Shown here: piece after piece, positions 42,707 to 50,720 of the stretch
How positions within the stretch are numbered: the stretch's first letter is position 1
Layout: the number at the start of each line of letters is the position of its first letter
Source: JANYGA01 sp031420415
GTDB lineage: Bacteria > Vulcanimicrobiota > Vulcanimicrobiia > Vulcanimicrobiales > Vulcanimicrobiaceae
Direction of reading: 5' to 3'
DNA: 64,000 nucleotides
Assembly (NCBI GenBank): GCA_031420415.1
Contig: JANOMT010000006.1
Location: 62,001 to 126,000 of the forward strand
The notes under the pieces: generated by a model
Seen by the model: the letters and a program-made list of their open reading frames with translations, nothing else
Database searches by the model: none
Told to the model about the DNA's origin: nothing
Made by a program: the position numbers and the translations under genes

Positions 42707-43432
42707 TCACACGTGGAGGTAGCGAGAGAGCACTTCGGTGTTGCCCTTGAGTTCGGCGGGCGTGCCTTCGAATTGGATCGCGCCTTGATCGATGACGTAA
42801 CAGCGATCGGCGACGGCGAGTGCCGAATAGAAATTCTGCTCGACGAGCAAAATCGTCATGCCCTTCGCTTTGATCTCACGCACGATCGCTTCGACTTCTC
42901 GCACGATGAGCGGCGCGAGGCCCTCGGTCGGTTCGTCTAGCAAGAGCAACTTCGTATCTTGCACGAGCGCACGCGCGATTGCGAGCATCTGTTTCTCGCC
43001 GCCGGAAATCTCGTCGCCCTTATTTTTCTCGCGCTCTTTGAGTCGGGGAAAGTGGTCGTAGACATCTTGTAATGTCCAACCCGGACGCCGTGCGGTCACT
43101 TGAGCGAGCTTGATGTTTTCGTAGACGGAGAGGTTCGTGAAGATGCGTCGCTCTTCGGGCACGAGCGAGATGCCGGCGCGGGCGTTCTCCATCATCTCTT
43201 TGCCGGTTACGTCGACGCCATCGAAGGTGATCGTTCCACGTTTGGGCGGTACCCAGCCGACGATGCTTTTGAGCGTCGTCGTTTTTCCGACGCCGTTGCG
43301 TCCGAGAAGCGCGACCGTCTCGCCGCGGCGAATCTCTAAACTTAAGCCCTTGAGAATATGACTATCGCCGTAATACGTGTCGATGTTTTCGACGCGTAGC
43401 ATCGTGTCGGTTGCCGTGGCGATCGCGCTCAT
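42707..43432 (-). CDS. livF: Branched-chain amino-acid ABC transporter ATPase
   Basis: 241 residues. Walker A GRNGVGKTT, MMENARAGISLVPEERRIFTNLSVYENI typical of LivF, signature ISGGEKQMLAIARAL, Walker B LLLLDEPTEGLAP and VEQNFYSALAVADRCYVI. It pairs with LivG, whose stop overlaps its ATG by 4 bases. Last gene of the liv operon. Confidence 0.96.
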   Translation of the reverse strand: MSAIATATDTMLRVENIDTYYGDSHILKGLSLEIRRGETVALLGRNGVGKTTTLKSIVGWVPPKRGTITFDGVDVTGKEMMENARAGISLVPEERRIFTNLSVYENIKLAQVTARRPGWTLQDVYDHFPRLKEREKNKGDEISGGEKQMLAIARALVQDTKLLLLDEPTEGLAPLIVREVEAIVREIKAKGMTILLVEQNFYSALAVADRCYVIDQGAIQFEGTPAELKGNTEVLSRYLHV

Positions 43433-44193
43433 ACGTGCCCTTCCGTGTGGCCACCGAGATAGGCATCTTGCACGGACTTGTTCCCGCGAATCTCGGCGGG
43501 CGTGCCCTGCGCGAGAATCTTGCCTTGATGCAGGACCGTGATGGAATCCGAGATGCCCATGATCATATTCATATCGTGCTCGATGAGGAGTACGGTCATC
43601 TGCTTTGCGAGGCCGCGAATGAGGTGATCGGTCTTGGCGACCTCCTCGATCGACATCCCCGCGACGGGCTCGTCGAGCAAGAGAATTTGTGGCTTCGTCG
43701 CGAGCGCGACGGCAATATCGAGGCGTTTCTTATCGCCGTGCGAGAGATCGCCCGCACGCAGGTCGCTCATCGCGGTAAGATCGACGAGTTCGAGCGCTTC
43801 GCGCGCGATCGTATCGACGTTCGTGTTGCGCGCCGACGGCCGAAAAAGTTCGAGCTTGAAGAGGCCCTGCGTATGCGCGAGCGCGGCGATGCGGCAGTTT
43901 TGGAGGACGGTTTCGTCGGGATAGACGTTGGCGGTTTGGAACGCTTTCGCGATCCCACGCGCGACGCGGCGCGGGCCCGCGAGATGCGTGATCTTCTCAC
44001 CGTGAAAGTAGATCTCGCCCTCGGTCGGATCGGCGATGCCGGAAAGCAAATTGAAGAACGTCGTCTTTCCCGCGCCATTCGGTCCGATCACGGCGCGAAG
44101 TTCGCCCGGTTGCACCGAGAAATCGATCTCGCTGTTGGCTGCGAAGGCACCGAAGCGCTTGCCGAGATTTTTGGTTTCGAGAATCGCCGACAT
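43429..44193 (-). CDS. livG: Branched-chain amino-acid ABC transporter ATPase
   Basis: 254 residues. Walker A GPNGAGKTTFFNLLSG, FQTANVYPDETVLQNCRIAAL, signature LSHGDKKRLDIAVAL, Walker B LLLDEPVAGMS and LIEHDMNMIMGISDSITVL. ATG 44193 shares one base with the livM stop. Upstream extension of the frame is livM shadow and was rejected. Confidence 0.96.
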   Translation of the reverse strand: MSAILETKNLGKRFGAFAANSEIDFSVQPGELRAVIGPNGAGKTTFFNLLSGIADPTEGEIYFHGEKITHLAGPRRVARGIAKAFQTANVYPDETVLQNCRIAALAHTQGLFKLELFRPSARNTNVDTIAREALELVDLTAMSDLRAGDLSHGDKKRLDIAVALATKPQILLLDEPVAGMSIEEVAKTDHLIRGLAKQMTVLLIEHDMNMIMGISDSITVLHQGKILAQGTPAEIRGNKSVQDAYLGGHTEGHV

Positions 44194-45269
44194 CAGCGTG
44201 TCACCCCGCGTGGAACCGAAGCATCGGTCGCGGGTCCGGTTCGGACCGCCCCCGCGAGAATCTGTTGCGCCGGGCCCTTTCGCTTGCGTTGCAACGACCC
44301 CAGAATGCCGCCCGGTAAGAAAACGATGACGGCGACGAAGATGAGGCCTTCGATCAATCGCCATGCCTCCGTCTTCGCGCTGATGACGTTTTGGAGATAC
44401 ATGATGAGCCCGGTGCCGACCAAGGGACCGAAGAGCGTCTTGAGCCCGCCGACGACGGCGTAGATCACGAAGCTACCGCTCGTGTCGACGGCGAGCGAAT
44501 CGGGATTCGTGGATCCTTCGTAGAGACCGCGTAGAGCTCCAGAGAGCCCCGCGAGCATGCCCGCAATCGTGAATGCGGCGAGTTTGTACTTGGCGGGATC
44601 GAAACCGACGAACATACTGCGCTCTTCGTTTTCGCGGATCGCGCCGAGCACTTCACCGAATTGCGATTTCGTGAGCGTGCGCATGAACGCGAGCACCAAG
44701 AACATCACGATCGCGGCGAAGGCGTACCAATAATGCACGTCGCTGAGATTGCCGAACGGCCCCAGATCGACTTGCGGAAACTGCGCTCCGAGATCGATCG
44801 AGGTGAATCCGAGCGGAACCGCGGGCGACGAGATGCCCTGTAAGCCGTCGTCGCCTTTCGTGAGATCGCGCCATTGAAAGATGATGAAGAAAAACATCTG
44901 CGCGATCGCGAGGGTCACGAGCCCGAAATAGATGCCGTAGAGCCGCACGACGAGCGCACCGATGCCAAGCGCCATCAGCGTCACGAGCGCGACCGAAAGC
45001 GCGATCGCGAGCCAAAAATTCGGATGGCTCGGGAAGAAACGCGAGACCGTGAGCAACGCCATGTACGAGCCGACGCCGTAGAATGCGGCTTGCCCGTAGG
45101 AGAGCAGGCCCGCGTAGCCGAGCAAGAGATTGAACCCCACCGTCGCGATCGCGACGATAAGAATCTGCGTCGCGAGCCCTGGATAGCCGCCGATCGGATG
45201 GATAACGAACGGGAAGACGATGAGGCCGAGTAACGTGAGGCCGTAGAACCGAAGATCGACCGTACTCAT
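44193..45269 (-). CDS. livM: Branched-chain amino-acid ABC transporter permease
   Basis: 358 residues with about nine membrane segments. LivM blocks LLLGYAGLLSYGQAAFYGVGSYMA and GEVLGAIRENEERSMFVGFDPAKYKLAAFTIAGMLAGLSGAL are clear. It overlaps livH by 4 bases and forms the permease pair with LivH. The last 30 residues are charged and variable. Confidence 0.95.
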   Translation of the reverse strand: MSTVDLRFYGLTLLGLIVFPFVIHPIGGYPGLATQILIVAIATVGFNLLLGYAGLLSYGQAAFYGVGSYMALLTVSRFFPSHPNFWLAIALSVALVTLMALGIGALVVRLYGIYFGLVTLAIAQMFFFIIFQWRDLTKGDDGLQGISSPAVPLGFTSIDLGAQFPQVDLGPFGNLSDVHYWYAFAAIVMFLVLAFMRTLTKSQFGEVLGAIRENEERSMFVGFDPAKYKLAAFTIAGMLAGLSGALRGLYEGSTNPDSLAVDTSGSFVIYAVVGGLKTLFGPLVGTGLIMYLQNVISAKTEAWRLIEGLIFVAVIVFLPGGILGSLQRKRKGPAQQILAGAVRTGPATDASVPRGVTR

Positions 45270-46147
45270 CCGCGAATCATTTCGCTCTCACCGAGCAAGC
45301 CCGATGGTTTGACGAGCAAGACGAGTGCCATCGCCACGTAGATGATGACATCGCTCGCCGCAGGCAACGCGAGCGTCGCGACGCTCTGCAATTCGCCGAC
45401 GAGGAGACCGCCGAGGACGGCGCCCCAGAAGCTGCCGAGCCCGCCGATGACGACGACGACGAACGACGGAATGAGAAACGAAAATCCGGTATTGGGATCG
45501 ACGCTATAGATCGGGCTCGCAGCCGCGCCAACGAGCCCCGCGAGGCTCGCGCCGAGTGCGAAGATGATCGTCGATGCGAGCTTGACGTTTCCGCCGAGTA
45601 ACTGCACCATCGTGCGATCGCGAATTCCCGCGCGTACGATGAGCCCGTAGTCGGTCCGCTCGATGAAGACGTAGACGGCGACGATCAGCAGCACGATACC
45701 GATGGCTAAAAGTAGGCGGTAGGTCGGGTACTGCGTGAAGCCGAGATTGAACGATCCCGAAACGGCCGCGGGAATCGGAAACGATCGAGTCGTTCCACCG
45801 AAGATCAAACGCAACGTCTCTTGCACGACGATCGCGACGCCGAACGTAACGAGGATCTGCGACGTCGGTTCTTTCGAATAGAAGCGACGTAAGAGCACGC
45901 GATCGAAGACGATCGCGAAGAGTGCGACGGCAATCGGTGCCGCGATGAGTCCCGCAGCGAGCCCGAGTTTTTCTGCGACGATGAGGCCGACGTACGCGCC
46001 GATCGCGTAGAACGCGCCGTGAGCGAAATTAACGAGGCGTAGCATGCCGAAAACGATCGTGAGGCCGAGGGCGATCGCGACGTACACGAGACCGCGGATA
46101 AATCCGTCTAAGAGTTGGCCCGGAAGTTGCGCTAGAATTGCGTCGAT
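45266..46147 (-). CDS. livH: Branched-chain amino-acid ABC transporter permease
   Basis: About 293 residues from the tentative start, with eight or so membrane helices. LivH blocks GLVYVAIALGLTIVFGMLRLVNFAHGAFYAIGAYVG and VIGGLGSFWGAVLGGLLVGE are present. The only canonical in-frame start near is ATG 46204, which lies inside the loop of a perfect 10-bp hairpin. ATC at 46147 is preceded at 8 bases by GAGG and gives DAILAQLPGQLLDGFIRG, a normal LivH N-terminus. The assigned start is therefore provisional. Confidence 0.93.
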   Translation of the reverse strand: MDAILAQLPGQLLDGFIRGLVYVAIALGLTIVFGMLRLVNFAHGAFYAIGAYVGLIVAEKLGLAAGLIAAPIAVALFAIVFDRVLLRRFYSKEPTSQILVTFGVAIVVQETLRLIFGGTTRSFPIPAAVSGSFNLGFTQYPTYRLLLAIGIVLLIVAVYVFIERTDYGLIVRAGIRDRTMVQLLGGNVKLASTIIFALGASLAGLVGAAASPIYSVDPNTGFSFLIPSFVVVVIGGLGSFWGAVLGGLLVGELQSVATLALPAASDVIIYVAMALVLLVKPSGLLGESEMIRG

Positions 46148-46187
46148 GGTCGTATCCTCATTTTTGCGCGGTGGTTCGGCTTGTGAA

Positions 46188-46219
46188 AGGACCGGCTCCC
46201 ACATCTGGAAGCCGGTCCT
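46188..46219 (-). terminator. Perfect hairpin between solute-binding protein gene and livH
   Basis: Arms AGGACCGGCT (46188-46197) and AGCCGGTCCT (46210-46219), 12-base loop, followed on the minus strand by TTTC. It sits 22 bases past the solute-binding-protein stop and about 40 bases before livH. Such intercistronic hairpins in binding-protein operons partly end transcription or protect the upstream message, raising binding protein over permease; that role is inferred. Confidence 0.6.
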
Positions 46220-46241
46220 CTGCGAGTTTACGAAGGGTTGA

Positions 46242-47492
46242 TTATGCGGATTCGATCTTGCACTTGCTGGATGCCGCCGGAATCGAAACCGACTCGCCGT
46301 CGTGCACTTCGAGTACTTTTGCGAATGCGTACGGGTTCGCGCGATCTTTGATGGGAACGCCTTCGAGGACGAGGCAGCTGTTCACGCCTTGATGATCCGA
46401 GGCGCGCCAGTATTCGGGCTCTTTGGTCGCGGTGAACTTATGATTTTCCATCTTTTCGATGAACTTCTTCGGATCGAGCGAGCCCGCGCGCTCGACGCCT
46501 TCTTTCCACTGGTAAATGTTCGTATACGCACATTCCGCGCCGTTGCTCGGCGGAGCGCCGTAACGCTTCACGAAAGCATCGACGAATTTTTTAGCGGCCG
46601 GATACTTCTCCGCGTGATACTGCCAGTAGAACGGCGCCGTCGTTACGACGTTTGCGAAGTTGTCCCCCGCGCCTTTGGCCATATACTCATCTGCGAGCGG
46701 AACGAGAATTTTCGTCGATTTCGTCAGGCCGAATTGTGCGGCTTGATTGACCGCATTGACCATGTCTTTACCGAACTCGGTGATGACGAGCACGTCGGGC
46801 TTTGCGGCCTGCGCCTGCGAGAGAGCCGACGAGAAGTCGGTCGTGCCGAGGGGCAGCAACACGTTTTTGATCGTCTTCGCGCCTTTGGGTTCGAGGACTT
46901 CGGTCAGACTCTCGTAGACCGAGTGACCCCACGTGTAATCGGCCGTGATGTGGAACCACTTGCCGGTGCCGTACTTCGAAAGGAGCGTCTTTGCCATCGA
47001 GTGCGCCGACATGTATGCGTTGTTATAGCGGCGGAAGGTGTGGTAATGACACGATTCGTCGGTCGTCGCATTCGAGTGCGTCAACGTCGCCATGAAGATA
47101 GTTTTCTTTTCTTGGCAGAGGCCCGAAACCGCGACCGCGGTCGCACTCGACGAGCCGCCCGTAATCATCACGGCGCCATCGCGCTCGATCATGCGTCGCG
47201 CGTTTTCCACGGCGACGGGTGCTTTCGTCTGATCGTCACCAACCGATGCCTCGATCTGCATGCCCATCACGCCGCCTTTGGCGTTGATTTCTTCAATTGC
47301 GAGTTTGTAGGCCCGGAGTTGATCCTGGCCTTGATCGGAGTAGGGGCCAGTTTGCGGAACGTCGAGACCGATAACGAGCTTTTTCATCGGCGCGGCAATC
47401 ACGTTGACGGTCGAAAATGTGGCGGCTGCCGCGATGGCCGCGCCGCCGACGATGAACTGCCCACGGCTGGGCTTCGCTTGGTTGAATATCAC
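46242..47492 (-). CDS. Branched-chain amino-acid/amide ABC transporter solute-binding protein
   Basis: 416 residues. N-terminal export signal (QAKPSRGQFIVGGAAIAAAATFSTVNVIAAP; it resembles a degenerate Tat signal, with one arginine replaced). The type-I periplasmic fold follows: LVIGLDVPQTGPYSDQGQDQLRAYKLAIEEINAKGGVMG, GGSSSATAVAVSGLCQEKKTIFMATLTHSNATTD, HITADYTWGHSVYESL. GTG 47492 is preceded at 6 bases by GAGGAG and is preferred to the longer frame. The subfamily is the one often annotated as LivK-like for amides or short amino acids; the ligand is uncertain. Confidence 0.92.
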   Translation of the reverse strand: MIFNQAKPSRGQFIVGGAAIAAAATFSTVNVIAAPMKKLVIGLDVPQTGPYSDQGQDQLRAYKLAIEEINAKGGVMGMQIEASVGDDQTKAPVAVENARRMIERDGAVMITGGSSSATAVAVSGLCQEKKTIFMATLTHSNATTDESCHYHTFRRYNNAYMSAHSMAKTLLSKYGTGKWFHITADYTWGHSVYESLTEVLEPKGAKTIKNVLLPLGTTDFSSALSQAQAAKPDVLVITEFGKDMVNAVNQAAQFGLTKSTKILVPLADEYMAKGAGDNFANVVTTAPFYWQYHAEKYPAAKKFVDAFVKRYGAPPSNGAECAYTNIYQWKEGVERAGSLDPKKFIEKMENHKFTATKEPEYWRASDHQGVNSCLVLEGVPIKDRANPYAFAKVLEVHDGESVSIPAASSKCKIESA

Positions 47493-48236
47493 CCGGGTCT
47501 CCTCAAGAAAAAACGATCGCGACAAGACGTGAAATCATCCCGCCAACTCACCCATTAAGGAAGCGTTGGTTTACCGATTGGAGCGCTTTCCCTTCCACGT
47601 CAAGTGAGCGGTGTCAAGAGAAATTTTTTCCCACGCTGGTCTTTCGACGCTCGGAGTCCGGGAGACGTCCGCGAGGCTCGCGCGCGACACGACGACAGAG
47701 CACGCCGGTCGATCATCTTATTCGAGCGAGGACGCGAGAAACAGCGGTCCTCGGTCGCGGGTTCCTTCGGCGGACTCAGCGGTTGCTTCGGTCAACAAGC
47801 GCCGCCGGGAGAAACGCGCCGGGTAGCGGGGGCGCGACCTTGGATCGTCGCACTGCCAACGACGGCTACACGATCTAAGATCTCCAAACGGACCATGACT
47901 TCATCAACTGACAAACGACGCTCTTCGCCCAGGTTCCGCTAGGAGACGTGGAGATCATCGCACAGGGTTGCCAGCCCGCATCGATCCCCACCGGCGATGC
48001 GATGGAAAGTCGGCTCGGATGTGCAAATCCAGCCGCGCGTGAGTTCCGGCGGGTTCGTGACGTCTTACCATCGACGAACCGTTCGTCGCGGGCGGGGCTG
48101 CTCCACGCCACCACGATCCGTAACGTAATCAAACTGCCGTTTATCGGCTGACTGCCCTTGATTGGAATGTTTTTCAGACACGTGAACACCTCCCACTCGC
48201 AGACCAACTCCTCGACCGTTGCGAAAAACTAGCGCG
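47493..48236. other. Long gap without a convincing gene
   Basis: About 740 bases, the longest gene-free stretch in a very compact window. The first part must hold the liv-operon promoter on the minus strand. The rest has no frame with a good start and family-like protein. Two small plus-strand frames (47604-47942; 47948-48151) and one minus-strand frame (47875-48207) look like chance or decayed coding sequence. The 47948-48151 frame (EIIAQGCQPASIPTGDAMESRLG near its start) is the most protein-like and could be a remnant. No inverted repeats or target duplications were found. Confidence 0.5.
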
Positions 48237-48701
48237 ATGCACGCACCGAAAAACCGCTTTTTTGCCTGCGCGGCAACGGCGCTCGCGGTCGCGAGTTGTG
48301 CGCCGAGTGTTCCGAAGATCGGTCATCCGATACGCGTCGAGGCCTACTGCGGGTCGAAACAGGCGCGGATGACGGGCGTCGATAGCGTTATGACCTCAAC
48401 GAACGACACGATTCTCGACGATCGACCGACCGACGCCGACGTGATGCGTGCCGTGCACGCAGGCGACGGCGTGGTCGCGCACTTTAAAGACCAGCCCCTG
48501 GCGCTACCCAAGAGCGCGTCGACGCTCGGTGAAACGGACGGCTTCGCGCGCGTTCGCGCGATCGCCGTCTCGCTCGCACCCGAAGGCGCGCTCACGCGCC
48601 ATATCTACCTTCTCGTGCGCGACCACGGCGCGCAACGTTGGATCACGATGAACGCGTTCGACGTTCAGAACGTCTGCGTCGAAGGCAAGCGCCAGAACTA
48701 A
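48237..48701 (+). CDS. Putative lipoprotein of unknown function
   Basis: 154 residues. N-terminal signal FFACAATALAVASCAPS with a lipobox-like VASC (Cys near residue 21), so probably membrane-anchored outside the cytoplasm. The mature part has two cysteines (AYCGSKQ and QNVCVEGK) and a repeated beta look (ARVRAIAVSLAPEGALTRHIYLLVRDHGAQRWITM). No family recognised. ATG 48237 gives a good signal; a TTG 18 bases upstream is possible. Confidence 0.65.
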   Translation: MHAPKNRFFACAATALAVASCAPSVPKIGHPIRVEAYCGSKQARMTGVDSVMTSTNDTILDDRPTDADVMRAVHAGDGVVAHFKDQPLALPKSASTLGETDGFARVRAIAVSLAPEGALTRHIYLLVRDHGAQRWITMNAFDVQNVCVEGKRQN

Positions 48702-49051
48702 GCTGAGGACGATCCGCCGATGCCGGCAAGACGACGGATGTCATCGCCGATCAGGAGCTCGACGAGGAGAGCGACGAGAAACGTCGCCAACTCCGCGACG
48801 CTAAGATCGTGGCCGGGATCCGCGATCGCGGGTAGGAGTAGAACCGTTGCGGCCATGATGAAGACGAAGCCGACGAGTGCGGAGACGATCCCGATACCGA
48901 GCGTGCGTCGATCGCGCAAACCCTTGCGCAGATCGGCGGCGAGTTCCAGCGGCGTTCGCGTACCGACGTTCCACACGATGAACGCGAGCGCGTCGAGAAG
49001 GATCGCCCCCGCGACGCGAATGGCGAGTTCGACGAAACCCTCTAGCGGGAT
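48698..49051 (-). CDS. Small membrane protein, DUF1622/phosphate-starvation-like
   Basis: About 117 residues, three or four predicted helices: VELAIRVAGAILLDALAFIVW, an amphipathic part RTPLELAADLRKGLRDRRTLGIG, VSALVGFVFIMAATVLLLPAI and ATFLVALLVELLIGDDIRR. Family assignment is tentative. It directly follows sufU. The frame has no ATG, GTG or TTG between the sufU stop and the first helix; the only canonical codon (49156) lies inside sufU and yields shadow residues. ATC 49051, 6 bases after GGGAAG, is used here provisionally. Confidence 0.6.
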   Translation of the reverse strand: MPLEGFVELAIRVAGAILLDALAFIVWNVGTRTPLELAADLRKGLRDRRTLGIGIVSALVGFVFIMAATVLLLPAIADPGHDLSVAELATFLVALLVELLIGDDIRRLAGIGGSSSA

Positions 49052-49473
49052 GTGTCGCTTCCCGTAGCCTGCGTCTTGCCGGGGACCTCGTCGGGCCACT
49101 TCGCGATCTCGCCGAGTGCGGCCGATTTTACGACTTTGAGGCCGAGCATCGCGCACTTCATGCGCGCCGGGCTAATGCCGATGCCGACGTTTTCCAGGAC
49201 GACATCTTGCGAGAGACGCGCTACGTCTTCGAGCTTCTCGCCTTTGAGCGATTCGGAGAGCATCGACGCCGACGCCTGACTGATCGCGCACCCTTTGCCG
49301 GAGAATTTGACGTCGCTCACGCGATGGTCGCTATCGATGCGTAGGTCGAATCGGATACGATCGCCGCAGAGCGGATTGAGATCCTCGGCCGTCGCATCGG
49401 GCGCGTCGAGTTCGCCGAAATTACGCGGATTGCGATAATGATCGAGGATGTATTCTTTGTAAAAATCTTCCAT
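49042..49473 (-). CDS. sufU: SUF iron-sulfur/zinc sulfur-transfer protein
   Basis: 143 residues of the IscU/SufU family. Metal and sulfur-acceptor cysteines: NPLCGDRI (near residue 36), SGKGCAISQASASML (near 61) and ARMKCAML (near 107), with the 18-20-residue insertion between the second and third that separates SufU from IscU. It accepts sulfur from SufS, encoded immediately upstream; the ATG touches the sufS stop. Confidence 0.95.
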   Translation of the reverse strand: MEDFYKEYILDHYRNPRNFGELDAPDATAEDLNPLCGDRIRFDLRIDSDHRVSDVKFSGKGCAISQASASMLSESLKGEKLEDVARLSQDVVLENVGIGISPARMKCAMLGLKVVKSAALGEIAKWPDEVPGKTQATGSDTSR

Positions 49474-50720
49474 TAGAGCTTAAAGACCGTCGCAGCTTTC
49501 TCGAGACCGAAGATGAGCTGATCGACATCTTGCTCGGTATTGTAGAGATAGAACGACGCGCGCGCCGTCGCGGGCCAGCCCATCTTATCCATGAGCGGCA
49601 TCGTACAATGATGCCCGGCGCGCACGCAGACGCCCTCGGTATCGAGGATCGAGGCCATGTCGTGCGCGTGGATATCGGCGAAATTGAATGAAATGACGCC
49701 CGATCGTTTCGTGCGATCGCTAGGACCGTAGATCGCAAGCCCGCGCGCGACGAGCGGCTCCATCGCATCGAGTGCGTAGGCAGTCAACGATCGCTCGTGA
49801 GCGGCGATCCAGTCCATACCGATCGTTTCGAGATAATCGACGGCAGCGCCGAGGCCGATGGCGTCGGCGATATTGCTCGTACCCGCTTCGAACTTCCACG
49901 GCAATTCGTTGAACGACGTCTTCGCATAACCGACTTCGCGAATCATATCGCCGCCGGTAAGGAACGGCGGCATCGCCTCCAACAACGCGCGCTTGCCATA
50001 CAAGAAACCGATGCCCGTCGGGCCGCACATTTTATGGCCACTCGCGACGAAGAAGTCGACGTCGAGCGCGCGGACGTCGATCTTCATGTGCGGGACCGAT
50101 TGCGATCCATCGACGAGCACGACCGCCCCGACGGCGTGTGCCGCATCGATGAGCATCTTCACGGGAGCGATCGTACCGAGCGTATTGGAGACATCTGAAA
50201 ACGTGAGCAACTTGACGCCACGAAATTTTTCGTCGAGATCGTCTAGTTCGTGAACGCCTTCTGCGTCGACGGTGATGTAGCGCAACTCGGCGCCCGTCTT
50301 CGCGGCCAGTAATTGCCACGGGACGAGATTGGAATGATGCTCGAGCTCCGTCGTCAAGATGACGTCGCCCGGCTTCAGATTCGCCATGCCCCACGTGAAA
50401 CTCACGAGATTGATCGCTTCGGTCGAATTGCGCGTCCAGATCACTTCGGCAGGTTCGGCTGCGTTGATGAAACGCGCAACTTTCGCTCGTGCGCCTTCGA
50501 ATGCATCGGTCGCGCGCGTCGCGAGTTCGTATACGCCGCGATGAATGTTCGCGTTATCGTGCGTGTAGTAGTGGACGAGCGCGTCGATGACTGCCTGCGG
50601 CTTTTGCGAACTTGCGGCAGAGTCTAAGAACGCGATCCGTTTCCCGCGCGACGTGGTCTGCGCGAGAATCGGAAAGTCGGCGGCAATGGCGGCGGCGCGG
50701 GTGTCACGAGTGGCGATCAT
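49473..50720 (-). CDS. sufS: Cysteine desulfurase (SUF type)
   Basis: 415 residues, PLP aminotransferase fold V. LDSAASSQKPQAVIDAL and HDNANIHRGVYELATRAT at the N-terminus, PLP-lysine in FVASGHKMCGPTGIGFLYGK (Lys near 227), and the active-site cysteine in RAGHHCTMPLM near residue 367. This is the group II (SufS) arrangement. The ATG overlaps the sufD stop by 4 bases. Confidence 0.97.
   Translation of the reverse strand: MIATRDTRAAAIAADFPILAQTTSRGKRIAFLDSAASSQKPQAVIDALVHYYTHDNANIHRGVYELATRATDAFEGARAKVARFINAAEPAEVIWTRNSTEAINLVSFTWGMANLKPGDVILTTELEHHSNLVPWQLLAAKTGAELRYITVDAEGVHELDDLDEKFRGVKLLTFSDVSNTLGTIAPVKMLIDAAHAVGAVVLVDGSQSVPHMKIDVRALDVDFFVASGHKMCGPTGIGFLYGKRALLEAMPPFLTGGDMIREVGYAKTSFNELPWKFEAGTSNIADAIGLGAAVDYLETIGMDWIAAHERSLTAYALDAMEPLVARGLAIYGPSDRTKRSGVISFNFADIHAHDMASILDTEGVCVRAGHHCTMPLMDKMGWPATARASFYLYNTEQDVDQLIFGLEKAATVFKL

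Noticed and set aside
47604..47942. Possible 112-residue gene in the gap after the liv operon
   Set aside because: Arg/Ser-rich with no hydrophobic pattern, no ribosome site and no family resemblance.
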